Program-made: the position numbers and the translations under genes | Part shown: positions 44,021-52,798 of the stretch, piece by piece | How positions within the stretch are numbered: the stretch's first letter is position 1 | How the letters are laid out: each line of letters starts with the position of its first letter | Source: Acidobacteriota bacterium | GTDB lineage: Bacteria; Acidobacteriota; Terriglobia; Terriglobales; Acidobacteriaceae | Length of the DNA: 59,868 nucleotides | Assembly: GCA_021810625.1 (NCBI GenBank) | Contig: JAJZIJ010000015.1 | Coordinates: 1-59,868 of the forward strand | Reading direction: 5' to 3' | The notes under the pieces: generated by a model | What the model saw: only the letters and a program-made list of their open reading frames with translations | What the model was told of the DNA's origin: nothing | The model's database searches: none

Positions 44021-45030
44021 TCGACGGGAGCGAAACCGCTGCGGAGAAGGCGGCGCAGGGTTCAAAGCGTGCCGTGCTGCTGCTGGCGCATGGAACTCCA
44101 GAGACGGTCGAAGAGGTTCCAGAGTATCTGAGGAATGTTGTCCGTGGACACGCGCTGCCGCAGGCGGTGGTGGAGGAGATTCAGCGCCGTTACGCGCAGA
44201 TTGGCAAAAGCCCGCTGACGGAGTGGACGCTGCGGCAGGCGGAGTTGCTGCGGCAGGCGCTCGGCGTGCCCGTTTATGTGGGAATGCGCAACTGGGAGCC
44301 AACCATTGCCGAGGCCGTCCGCGCCATGCGCGACGAGGGCGTGACCGAGGCCGTCGCGATCTGTCTGGCACCGCAAAACTCGCGCACCAGCGTGGGACTC
44401 TACCGCCGAGCAGCCTATGCCGAAACGGGAGACACGATACGCCTGCACTTTATTGACTCCTGGGCGGATCATCCTCGGCTGATGGATGCCTTTGCCGAGC
44501 GACTGCGTCCGGTTTGGCAGCAAGTCTGCCACGCATCGGGCGCGAGGATTCCTGTACTGTTTACGGCGCACAGCGTTCCTTGCCGGACGATTCAGACTGC
44601 GCCTGTCCAAACCATGCCAGCCCGCGTTCCGCAGGAGACGGATTCCTCTCCCGACCCCTATGCGGTGGAGGCCAAGCGCACTGCTGCGCTGGTGGCCGAG
44701 CGGCTGTCCAGCGAGGGATTGACCGAGCGCGATTGGTTCTTCGCCTTCCAGAGCCAGGGCATCTCCGGCGGCCCGTGGATTGGGCCGACCGTGGAAGAGA
44801 CGCTGCAAGCCATCCGCAACGAAGGCCACGCCGGAGTGGTGCTGCAACCCATCGGGTTTCTCTGCGACCACGTTGAAATTCTCTACGACATTGACATCGC
44901 CTTTCAGTCGCTGGCGAAGAAGATTGGATTGAAGCTTTGGCGGCCAGAATCGCTGAATGCCTCGCCGTTGCTGATCGCGGCGTTGGCCGATCTTGCTGCG
45001 CCCTACTTGAGCGGACGGCGGGCAAAGTAG
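44017..45030 (+). CDS. hemH: ferrochelatase
   Basis: A 337-residue ferrochelatase inserting Fe(II) into protoporphyrin. It has LLLAHGTPETVEEVPEYL, the catalytic His in FTAHSVP and the acid pair region FLCDHVEILYDID. Coupled to hemE by an ATGA overlap. Its last 28 bases overlap the 3' end of the convergent OPT transporter. The oxidation step between hemE and hemH (hemN/hemG/hemY) is not in this window. Confidence 0.93.
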   Translation: MIDGSETAAEKAAQGSKRAVLLLAHGTPETVEEVPEYLRNVVRGHALPQAVVEEIQRRYAQIGKSPLTEWTLRQAELLRQALGVPVYVGMRNWEPTIAEAVRAMRDEGVTEAVAICLAPQNSRTSVGLYRRAAYAETGDTIRLHFIDSWADHPRLMDAFAERLRPVWQQVCHASGARIPVLFTAHSVPCRTIQTAPVQTMPARVPQETDSSPDPYAVEAKRTAALVAERLSSEGLTERDWFFAFQSQGISGGPWIGPTVEETLQAIRNEGHAGVVLQPIGFLCDHVEILYDIDIAFQSLAKKIGLKLWRPESLNASPLLIAALADLAAPYLSGRRAK

Positions 45031-47216
45031 AAGAGCGAACCGGCAAGCAGCGCGAACATGCCCACGGCAACCCAATCGTGGTACAGGGGATTGTGGTGGG
45101 ACATCTGGAGGAGATCGTATCGTCCAGTGGCCGATTCGTAGAGCCTGAGAGCCACGCCCAGCAGCCCGACCACGCCCCCGGCGGCAATCAGGCCGCTGGC
45201 GTAGAGCGATCCGGGGCTGATCTCGCTGTCCGTCTCCTCCTCCGTGCCGCCGCCATTTCGCGCCACGGCCTGATCGACCATCCAGCGCGCAACCCCGCCG
45301 CAGAAGATGGGAAGCGTTGTCGCTATCGAAAGATAGAAGCCCACCGCAAAGGAGAGCGAGCGCACGCCCAGCAGCTCCACGGCCACGACCAGAAAGACGC
45401 CCATCAGAATAAGTCCCCAGGGCAACTGGCGGGTCAGAATTCCGTGGATGACCGTGGCCATCAGACGCGCCTGCGGCGCAGCGGCACGTTCACTGCCGAT
45501 GCCTTGAATCCACTGGGCAACGATGCGTCCGGTTTGTGGATCGTAGAGATATTTTCCGTCGGGCAACTGGCGCGAGCCAATGGCGTTGAGCAGCATGTAG
45601 TCTGCGCCGTTCAAAGCGCGCTCCGTGTGGTCGGCCATGCGGATGCGAAAATGCCGCCGCGAAAAATGCTGCTGCTCCAGGGTGATGCCATCGGCGGGCG
45701 CTTGCAAATTCCAGGACGGAGTTACGGGCTGGTTCATGGCGTGAAATTCTTCAAGGCCGCGATTCATCGCGTTGAGCGTAACTCCAATAGCAACGGTGGA
45801 GACGCAGGCGCCGATCAACAAAGCCACCTGCTGCTTCCACGGCGTTGCGCCCAGCAGATAGCCGGTCTTCAAATCCTGCGAAGTGTCGCCCGCGTTGGCG
45901 GCGGCAATGCAGACCACGCCGCCAATCGTAATCGCCAGCGCGCCAAAGGCCGGAGCCGTCCATCCCTTTACCAGAAAGATGGCCGCCGTCGCCATCAGCG
46001 TCGCAATCGTCATGCCGGAGATGGGATTGGCCGAGCTGCCAATCAACCCAACGATGCGCGAGGAGACCGTAACAAAGAGAAACCCAAAGAGCGCCACCAG
46101 CAGCGATGCGGCAAGATTGGCGGCGAGGCTGGTCTGCGCTCCGGGAATCGGTTTGAAGGTGAGAAAAAGAAACATGCAGATGACCAGCAGAACAGAACCG
46201 CCCAGAACGATGGAGGTGGGCAGATCGCGCTCTGTGCGGCGGGGTTGGGTTGTGTTGGCCGCGCCGCGCATCGTTCGCAGGCCGGAGCGCAGCGCGTTGA
46301 AGAGTGTGGGCAGCGTGCGCAGCAGTGTCAGAATGCCTGCGGCGGCCACGGCTCCGGCCCCCATCGGGCGCACATAGGCCGCCCACAAATCGCTGGGCGA
46401 CATTTGCGCGATGGGCAAAATGCCGGGATAGATGGCTTGCGGAACATGCGCGCCGAAAAAATGAATCGCGGGCAAAACCACCAGCCAGGAGAAGACGCTG
46501 CCAGCAAAAATAACGCACGCAACACGCGGCCCGATGATGTATCCCACGCCGAGATACTCCGGCGTGGCATCGGCGCGGAGGGCGGAGCCGGGCAGCCAGC
46601 GCGGCTCGTAATTGGGCGTGCTGGGCCAGGCTCCCAGCAGATTTTCATTTTGAAAGAGAGTGTACAGTCCGCCCAGACCCAAACCCCAGAAGACGCGACT
46701 GGCAAAGGAACCGCCGCGCTCGCCTGCCAGCAGCACGTCGGCGCAGGCCGTGCCTTCGGGATAGGGGAGTTGGGCGTGCTCCTGGACAATCAACTGTCGC
46801 CGCAGCGGAATCATAAAAAAAACGCCGAGCCAGCCGCCGATCAAGGCCAGGACAAAAATGCGGAAGGATTCGAGATCAAAGCCCAGAAAGATGAGCGCAG
46901 GCAGCGTGAAGATGACGCCAGCAGCGATGGATTGTCCGGCGTTACCCGTGGTCTGGACGATATTGTTTTCGAGGATCGAAGCGCGGCCCAGAGCGCGCAG
47001 CACGCTGATCGACAGCACTGCGATGGGAATGGAAGCAGCGACCGTCAGTCCGGCGCGCAGGCCGACGTAGACCGTGACCGCCCCGAAGAGAATGCCAAAG
47101 AGGCAGCCGAGGAAAAGCGCGCGGAAGGTCAGCTCCGGGCGCGACTCGCTGGGCGGAACGTAAGGGAAAAATCCATTGCCCGCAGCGGGCGGACGATGGC
47201 CGACGGTATCCGTCAC
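45003..47216 (-). CDS. OPT-family oligopeptide/metal-chelate transporter
   Basis: A 737-residue membrane protein with about 14-16 hydrophobic segments. OPT signatures include GNAGQSIAAGVIFTLPAL, YPEGTACADVL and the AANAGDTSQDLKTGYLLGATP loop. OPT proteins import peptides or metal-siderophore chelates with proton flux. A GTG at 47216 follows GGAGG; the frame is open to 47351 without conservation. The end overlaps hemH in antiparallel fashion. Confidence 0.92.
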   Translation of the reverse strand: MTDTVGHRPPAAGNGFFPYVPPSESRPELTFRALFLGCLFGILFGAVTVYVGLRAGLTVAASIPIAVLSISVLRALGRASILENNIVQTTGNAGQSIAAGVIFTLPALIFLGFDLESFRIFVLALIGGWLGVFFMIPLRRQLIVQEHAQLPYPEGTACADVLLAGERGGSFASRVFWGLGLGGLYTLFQNENLLGAWPSTPNYEPRWLPGSALRADATPEYLGVGYIIGPRVACVIFAGSVFSWLVVLPAIHFFGAHVPQAIYPGILPIAQMSPSDLWAAYVRPMGAGAVAAAGILTLLRTLPTLFNALRSGLRTMRGAANTTQPRRTERDLPTSIVLGGSVLLVICMFLFLTFKPIPGAQTSLAANLAASLLVALFGFLFVTVSSRIVGLIGSSANPISGMTIATLMATAAIFLVKGWTAPAFGALAITIGGVVCIAAANAGDTSQDLKTGYLLGATPWKQQVALLIGACVSTVAIGVTLNAMNRGLEEFHAMNQPVTPSWNLQAPADGITLEQQHFSRRHFRIRMADHTERALNGADYMLLNAIGSRQLPDGKYLYDPQTGRIVAQWIQGIGSERAAAPQARLMATVIHGILTRQLPWGLILMGVFLVVAVELLGVRSLSFAVGFYLSIATTLPIFCGGVARWMVDQAVARNGGGTEEETDSEISPGSLYASGLIAAGGVVGLLGVALRLYESATGRYDLLQMSHHNPLYHDWVAVGMFALLAGSLFYFARRPLK

Positions 47217-47422
47217 AGCGCGGGCCTCCGAGGAAAAATCTGGAATGGGTTGAGTGTACGCGATCCGTTTATGCAGAGGAAAGCGATGGCGGAGATTTCC
47301 AAGGGCAGGGTTTCGCCACGCCATGCGGCTGTACCCAGACGACCACGCCATTGTATGCTTGAGCTATCTGCATTGTCCGCTGGTACAGGCATATTCCATC
47401 CCCAGGTCATAAGGAAATTTTT

Positions 47423-48187
47423 GTGGAACGAAAGATATATACGGCCCGTTTATCGAAAAAAATCCTGCTCTCAGAGAGCGCGCAATGCTTTCATCTACGG
47501 TTTGCAGTGGAGGGACAGTCGGCATTTGATTTTTTAGCCGGACAATTTATCTCCATGATCGCGACGGACAGTCACGGCAAGCAACAGACACGCGCCTATT
47601 CGCTGGCATCGGCATCCCGCGGCAATCAGTTTGACCTTTGTGTCAATCGCGTGGAAGGCGGTTTTTTCTCCAACATGCTGGCCGATCTGAACCTCGGCGA
47701 GACGATTCAATTTCACGGGCCGCACGGTCTGTTCACGCTGCCATCCCCGTTGACGGACACGATCATGATTGCAACCGGAACGGGCATCGCGCCCATGCGC
47801 GGATTTGTGGAACATCTTTTTCCCCCTACGCAGCCGGATCGCAGCGAAGGGCGCTCTCTTTGGCTGGTCTATGGCACGCGGTATGAGACGGAGATCTATT
47901 ACCAGGATTTCTTTAAGAAGATGGCCGCCGAGCATCCAAACTTTCACTATCTGCCTACACTGAGTCGCTCCCAGGAAAGCTGGAAGGGGCTGCGCGGGTA
48001 TGTGCAGGATTATGTGCGCTCAGTATTGACAGAACACGCCAGCCGCAACGGCCTGACCACTGCGAGCGCGTCCCAGCAACTGCACGCCTACATCTGCGGG
48101 TTGAATAACATGGTCTCGGCGAATCGGGAACTTTTGAAGGAAATGGGTCTGGATAAAAAACAAATCCACTTTGAACGCTACGATTAA
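47423..48187 (+). CDS. ferredoxin-NADP reductase-like flavoprotein
   Basis: A 254-residue FNR-fold oxidoreductase. FAD binding is marked by QQTRAYSLAS, and the NAD(P) half by MIATGTGIAPMRGFVEHL and the WLVYGTR turn. The C-terminal acidic/aromatic end (IHFERYD) is common in ferredoxin reductases. AAGGA precedes a GTG start. No ferredoxin or oxygenase neighbours it, so the partner is unknown. Confidence 0.88.
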   Translation: MERKIYTARLSKKILLSESAQCFHLRFAVEGQSAFDFLAGQFISMIATDSHGKQQTRAYSLASASRGNQFDLCVNRVEGGFFSNMLADLNLGETIQFHGPHGLFTLPSPLTDTIMIATGTGIAPMRGFVEHLFPPTQPDRSEGRSLWLVYGTRYETEIYYQDFFKKMAAEHPNFHYLPTLSRSQESWKGLRGYVQDYVRSVLTEHASRNGLTTASASQQLHAYICGLNNMVSANRELLKEMGLDKKQIHFERYD

Positions 48188-48260
48188 GGCGCATCGTCTG
48201 CCAAAGGAGATTGCCGACCTGTCGCAGATCAATTCTTCCGCAGATCAATAGATCAATAGA

Positions 48261-48794
48261 TCAATTCTGGCCGCCGCGCAGCCGGGCGGGGAGATTGTCG
48301 CTGGCAAGATCGTGACCGCAATATGTGCAGTACACATCGGTGGAGCGCACCCCGTTATGACAACTGCCGCAATTGGCCGCCACGCGGTACGCGCATTGCG
48401 GACAAAAGTGGAAGTCACTCTCAATGCGTGAACCGCAACTGGGGCAGGCGGAGAGCAGTGGTTGCCGCAAAAGAAAATACAAGATTGGCCCGATGCCCCC
48501 CTGCAACACAATGCAAAGCAGAATCCAGAGCCACTTGCCCATGTTGCGGCGCGGAGCGTCTTCGCTGATGTAGCCGATCATCAGCATATACACGGCAACC
48601 AACGCCGCCCAGGAGGTGCTGAAGTAGATGCGCAGCGGAACCGGAGCGCGGTGCAGATGCGGATGCGGAAACACATAGTAGAAGAGATACTGCATGCCGA
48701 CGAACGCAACCACGGCCAGCGCAATCGACCAGCGGGGAATTAACCGCAGCTCTTCGCTGACCGAAAACGACGAACTGGAATCCCGATAGCTCAT
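48261..48794 (-). CDS. membrane protein with C-terminal zinc ribbons
   Basis: A 177-residue protein with three predicted membrane segments (WSIALAVVAFVGMQYLFYYV, AALVAVYMLMIGY, WLWILLCIVLQGGIGPILYF) and two CxxC pairs forming zinc ribbons (CPSCGSRIESDFHFCPQC and CGSCHNGVRSTDVYCTYC). Such proteins are common and uncharacterised. It converges with the FNR-like gene. Confidence 0.75.
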   Translation of the reverse strand: MSYRDSSSSFSVSEELRLIPRWSIALAVVAFVGMQYLFYYVFPHPHLHRAPVPLRIYFSTSWAALVAVYMLMIGYISEDAPRRNMGKWLWILLCIVLQGGIGPILYFLLRQPLLSACPSCGSRIESDFHFCPQCAYRVAANCGSCHNGVRSTDVYCTYCGHDLASDNLPARLRGGQN

Positions 48795-48844
48795 GCTGAG
48801 TGTTGGGCGCTTTTTGTGGCGCGCCCAGCGCCTTTCCTCTTACT

Positions 48845-49219
48845 TTATCGGACGAGCGAAACCAGGCCCCGCGCCGATTTTTTCAAACGCGCGCGCAGAA
48901 AAGCGACAACCAGCGTAACCAGAGTGATGGGCAACAGCCATCCAGTCCAGTACACCATCTGAAACTCCGAATCGGCAAAATGCTGCCAGCCAGCAGATTG
49001 ACTGTAGCCACCCCAGACGATGGGCGTCAGCAGCAGCCACATCAACGAGAAAGCCAGCAGTGTCAGGCCGATCCGCTGACGCACCTGCTTGCGGCGCGCG
49101 GCCAGCCCCAGAGATCGCTCGCGCACGCGACGCTGCGTCTGGCGTATTAGCGCGCGGTCGGCAACAACGCTAACGGATCGCAACGCCACCAAGATATTTT
49201 CTTGCTGATCGCGCTTCAT
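48845..49219 (-). CDS. small two-helix membrane protein coupled to the sigma factor
   Basis: A 124-residue protein with two membrane segments (IGLTLLAFSLMWLLLTPIVW and VYWTGWLLPITLVTLVVAFL) and a basic N-terminal cytoplasmic part. GGAGG precedes the ATG, which overlaps the sigma factor stop (ATGA). A gene coupled behind an ECF sigma factor often encodes its anti-sigma factor; here no zinc motif is seen, so this is inference. Confidence 0.7.
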   Translation of the reverse strand: MKRDQQENILVALRSVSVVADRALIRQTQRRVRERSLGLAARRKQVRQRIGLTLLAFSLMWLLLTPIVWGGYSQSAGWQHFADSEFQMVYWTGWLLPITLVTLVVAFLRARLKKSARGLVSLVR

Positions 49220-49851
49220 GGCTGCGCCTCCATTGCGATTGCGCCGGGCGCTGCACAGAGCGGCTGCGTTGATTGCAGCCACGGTTCCAGTGCCGCCATG
49301 CCGCGATACAGGCGAGACTTCACCGTGGACAGTGGCGCTCGCGTTACGCTGGCAATCTCTTCCAGCGACAATTCCTCGTGAAAGCGCAGAACGAGAACTT
49401 CGCGATACATCGAGTTTAATTGCAGCAACGCCTGACTGACCCGCGCCGCATTTTCGCGGGAAAGAAAACTCTCGAAAGGCGAGGGATCTCCGCTGGGAAT
49501 CTCCATTGCCTGCCCGCCCTCGGCGGAGATTGGCTCATCCAAACTTTTCAGGGTACGCTTGCGCGTATTGTCCAGCATCAAATTGCGCGCGATGGCGAAG
49601 AGCCATGTATCAAATCGGGCGCGACCGTTGTACTGCGCGCCCCGCTCCAGCACGCGCAGCCATGTCTCCTGGAACAAATCCTGTGCCAGATCGCGATTGC
49701 CGGTAAGAAACACCAGATAGCGCAGCAGGCGATGTTGATAGAGTTCGATCAACGCTTCGACCTGCTCGACATCCTGCCGCTTCAACCGGGCGGCAACCTC
49801 CGCATTGGCTTGTTCCGCGCATGGAAGCGCGACGGTATGCACATGTTCCAT
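49216..49851 (-). CDS. ECF-type RNA polymerase sigma factor
   Basis: A 211-residue sigma-70 family protein with region 2 (FLTGNRDLAQDLFQETWLRV, FDTWLFAIARNLMLD) and region 4 (LNSMYREVLVLRFHEELSLE, STVKSRLYRGM). I use the ATG at 49851; the frame runs open to 50016, so a longer N-terminus is possible. It is coupled to a small membrane protein, a plausible regulator. It could direct its own promoter, which I could not identify. Confidence 0.9.
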   Translation of the reverse strand: MEHVHTVALPCAEQANAEVAARLKRQDVEQVEALIELYQHRLLRYLVFLTGNRDLAQDLFQETWLRVLERGAQYNGRARFDTWLFAIARNLMLDNTRKRTLKSLDEPISAEGGQAMEIPSGDPSPFESFLSRENAARVSQALLQLNSMYREVLVLRFHEELSLEEIASVTRAPLSTVKSRLYRGMAALEPWLQSTQPLCAAPGAIAMEAQP

Positions 49852-50054
49852 ACCCTTGCAGACGTTGCCGGAAGAAGAAAAGACGCGCAGCATAGAGGAT
49901 ACTTTTTGCAGACAGCGCCAAGACATACCGTAAGGGTACATCCAGAAACGCGAAGAATACAGCCCGGATCGCGCCTGCGATACGGGTTCTGACACGGGTA
50001 ACTTCAGTTGTATCATCCAGTTAGACGCTCCTGCCCGTGGCGTACACTGGAAAC

Positions 50055-50846
50055 ATGGATGTTTTGTACGGGCTGCATCCGGTCGAGGAGGCTCTTCGCG
50101 CCGGAAGCCGCCGTCTGGAATCGGTCTGCATCTTGCGCAGCCGCCAGGATGCCCGGCTGCAACGGGTGATCGATGCCTGCCGACAGGCGGGTGTCCGCCT
50201 GCGCTTTGAGCCGAAGGAGCAACTGAATCGGCTGGCCGGAACGGAGGCGCATCAGGGCGTGGTGGCCGTGGTGGCCGGGCGCAGCTACGCCGACCTGGAC
50301 GATCTGCTAACCCCGAAGGGAGAGCATCTCTTTCTGCTGGCGCTTGATGGCGTGGAAGACCCGCACAACCTGGGCGCGCTGCTGCGCACGGCGGATGCCG
50401 CTGGCGTGGATGGAGTTTTGCTGCCGGAGCGCCGCGCGGCGCAGGTCAATGCCACGGCGGCCAAGGTCTCTGCTGGGGCTGCGGAGCATGTTCGCATTGC
50501 GCGTGTCACCAACATGGTTCGCTCACTGGAAGAACTGAAGCGCAATCATGTCTGGTGCGTGGGACTCGACGAGCGCGGCACGCAAAATTACGATGACTTT
50601 GATTTCCGCGCCCACTGCGTTCTGGTGCTGGGCCGCGAGGGCGCGGGATTGCACGATCTGGCGCGCCGCACCTGCGACCATCTGCTGCGTATTCCGATGG
50701 CAGGCAAGGTGTCCTCGCTGAATGTGTCCGTGGCCGGGGCCGTCGTGATGTATGAGGCCATGCGGCAACGGCGGCAGGCCGTTCTTGCCCAGGGAAAACA
50801 ACCGGAGGTCAAAGCTCCAAAGCGACAAAAGGGACTCGGCTCATGA
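50055..50846 (+). CDS. rlmB: 23S rRNA 2'-O-methyltransferase RlmB (SpoU family)
   Basis: A 263-residue SPOUT methyltransferase. It has the N-terminal L30e-like substrate domain (MDVLYGLHPVEEALRAGSR), then ALDGVEDPHNLGALLRTADA, VLGREGAGL and PMAGKVSSLNVSVAGAVVMYE, the TrmH/SpoU motifs 1-3. Its target in E. coli is Gm2251. The stop overlaps the next ATG (ATGA). Confidence 0.93.
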   Translation: MDVLYGLHPVEEALRAGSRRLESVCILRSRQDARLQRVIDACRQAGVRLRFEPKEQLNRLAGTEAHQGVVAVVAGRSYADLDDLLTPKGEHLFLLALDGVEDPHNLGALLRTADAAGVDGVLLPERRAAQVNATAAKVSAGAAEHVRIARVTNMVRSLEELKRNHVWCVGLDERGTQNYDDFDFRAHCVLVLGREGAGLHDLARRTCDHLLRIPMAGKVSSLNVSVAGAVVMYEAMRQRRQAVLAQGKQPEVKAPKRQKGLGS

Positions 50847-52786
50847 AATTTTTCTGGCTTCCGGCGCTTGCGTGTACGTTGAGCCTGTCCACATACGGTC
50901 AAACTACGCCGCCATCGAGAGCCTCCTCCGGCAACACGGTGCTTTTTTCGCGGCACGATGCTCCAATAAATGCGCCAACGAATGCTCCCAGCGTGTTCGC
51001 GTCGCAGGCAGGCGCGAATCATGCGGCGGCGGCTTCTGCAAATGCAACCATCACAGTTACAAATACCGAACGCGCCTCTCTGACCTTTCTTTCCTACGAC
51101 GCGGAAGTGCATCTGGTGCCATCGAAGCACTCCCTCTCTGCGCGGACGCAGATGATCGTCCGCAATGATAGCCCGCAGCCGCTGCATCGTATCGCGCTGC
51201 AAATTTCCTCTGCTTTAGCTTGGTATTCCATTCACGCGAATGGAAAATCCGTGCCTTTTGTTGTCCACAGTATTGACAGCGACATCGACCATACAGGAAA
51301 GCTGGAGGAGGCCGTCCTCACGCTGCCGCAGCCTCTGGCCGCAGGCGCAACGTTGTCGCTGGATACGATCTACTCCGGCAACATTGATTTGTCGGCGGAG
51401 CGGCTGCTGCGCATGGGCGCGCCGCAGGATGTTGCGCTGTCCGCAGACTGGGATCGCATCGCGTCGGGGTTTATCGGGCTGCGTGGCTTCGGCAACGTTA
51501 TCTGGTTTCCTGTATCGACGCAGCCCGCGCTGCTGGGTGAAGGAGCCAGGGTCTTTGACACCATTGGGCAGTGGAAGCTGCGCCAATCCAACGCGCGCGT
51601 GCGCCTGCACCTGCTGGTGGAGTATCGCGGTCAGGCTCCGAATGTCGCAATCCTGAATGGAAGAGTCGTCCAGCCCGACACGTTGCCGGACGCGCATCCG
51701 GCAGTACCTTCGGCTGCGAGCGCGTCTGCTCCCACGACCCCGACGGGAGTGTTGCGCGTGGCCTCCTTCACACTGCAATCGGAGCCGCTGGGCTTTCATT
51801 CCTTCGGCCTGTTTGTGCTGACACGCAACACAATTGCAGTCAAGGGAATTACGATCTACGCGCTCCCCGGCGATGCAGGCGATGCGACGAACTACCAGCA
51901 GGCGGCGGAGTTGGTTCGCCCCACAGTGGAGCAATGGCTGGGCAGCCAGCAGAAGCGCCCCGTGGTTCTGGTTGACCTGCCGGAAAGCGACGATCTGCCG
52001 TATGAAGATCGCAACGTTTTATATCTGCCGCTAACGAAGGATTCGGCCAAAGACCTGACGCCGCTGCTGGCGCACATGTCCAGTCACGCATATTTTATTT
52101 CTCCGCGCATCTGGCTGGATGAGGGCGTGGCGCAATTTATGACGACGCTGTGGACGGAGCATGTGGCCGGACGCGACACCGCCATCGAACAACTCGATTC
52201 CTACCGCGACGCGCTTGCGCTCGCGGAACCGGCGAAGCCCGGCATGGGCGTGGGGCAAAGCCTGGTGGAGGCTTACAGTGATGTCTACTACCGCGACAAG
52301 GCCACCTTTGTTCTCTGGATGCTGCGCGACCTGGTTGGCGATGGCGCGCTTGGCATCGCATTGCGCAGCTACAATCCTGCATTGGATCACGAGCCGAGCT
52401 ACTTCCAGCGCCGCGTGGAAGATGCCTCCCATCACAAGGATGAAGAGTGGTTTTTTGATGCCTGGATTTACCGCGATCAGGGTCTTCCAGACCTGAAGAT
52501 CGCCAGCATTTACTCTCGTCCGCTGCTGCACGGCAACGTCAAAAATTATCTGGTGTCCGTCGATGTCGCAAACGAGGGATATTGCGCGGCGGAGGTTCCA
52601 GTTGAGGTGCAGGCGGGCGCTTCCGATCAAACCAGCAGACTGAAAGTGCCCGCCCAGGGCAAAGCTGCGGTGCGCATCCTGATGCCGAACCCACCGGATA
52701 CTGTTATCGTCAACGATGGAACGGTTCCGGAGGTTACAACCCGTACCCACCGGCAGGCTGTAAAAGATTCACAGAAAACGCCGTAA
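50843..52786 (+). CDS. M1-peptidase-like exported protein with degenerate zinc motif
   Basis: A 647-residue protein with a signal peptide (FFWLPALACTLSLSTYG) and an M1-like layout: a beta-rich N-terminal half (LTFLSYDAEVHLVP), then a gluzincin-like helix. The zinc motif reads H411-M-S-S-H415, with WLDEGVAQFM carrying E427. The catalytic Glu of HExxH is replaced by Met412, so peptidase activity is doubtful although zinc binding could remain. It overlaps rlmB by four bases. C-terminal strands resemble a DUF3458-like tail, weakly. Confidence 0.8.
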   Translation: MKFFWLPALACTLSLSTYGQTTPPSRASSGNTVLFSRHDAPINAPTNAPSVFASQAGANHAAAASANATITVTNTERASLTFLSYDAEVHLVPSKHSLSARTQMIVRNDSPQPLHRIALQISSALAWYSIHANGKSVPFVVHSIDSDIDHTGKLEEAVLTLPQPLAAGATLSLDTIYSGNIDLSAERLLRMGAPQDVALSADWDRIASGFIGLRGFGNVIWFPVSTQPALLGEGARVFDTIGQWKLRQSNARVRLHLLVEYRGQAPNVAILNGRVVQPDTLPDAHPAVPSAASASAPTTPTGVLRVASFTLQSEPLGFHSFGLFVLTRNTIAVKGITIYALPGDAGDATNYQQAAELVRPTVEQWLGSQQKRPVVLVDLPESDDLPYEDRNVLYLPLTKDSAKDLTPLLAHMSSHAYFISPRIWLDEGVAQFMTTLWTEHVAGRDTAIEQLDSYRDALALAEPAKPGMGVGQSLVEAYSDVYYRDKATFVLWMLRDLVGDGALGIALRSYNPALDHEPSYFQRRVEDASHHKDEEWFFDAWIYRDQGLPDLKIASIYSRPLLHGNVKNYLVSVDVANEGYCAAEVPVEVQAGASDQTSRLKVPAQGKAAVRILMPNPPDTVIVNDGTVPEVTTRTHRQAVKDSQKTP

Positions 52787-52798
52787 ACACCAGTTCTG

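Noticed and set aside
44937-47537. 866-residue open frame antisense to the OPT transporter
   Set aside because: Low-complexity Gln/Arg/His-rich translation with no family signal, fully opposite a clear membrane transporter.
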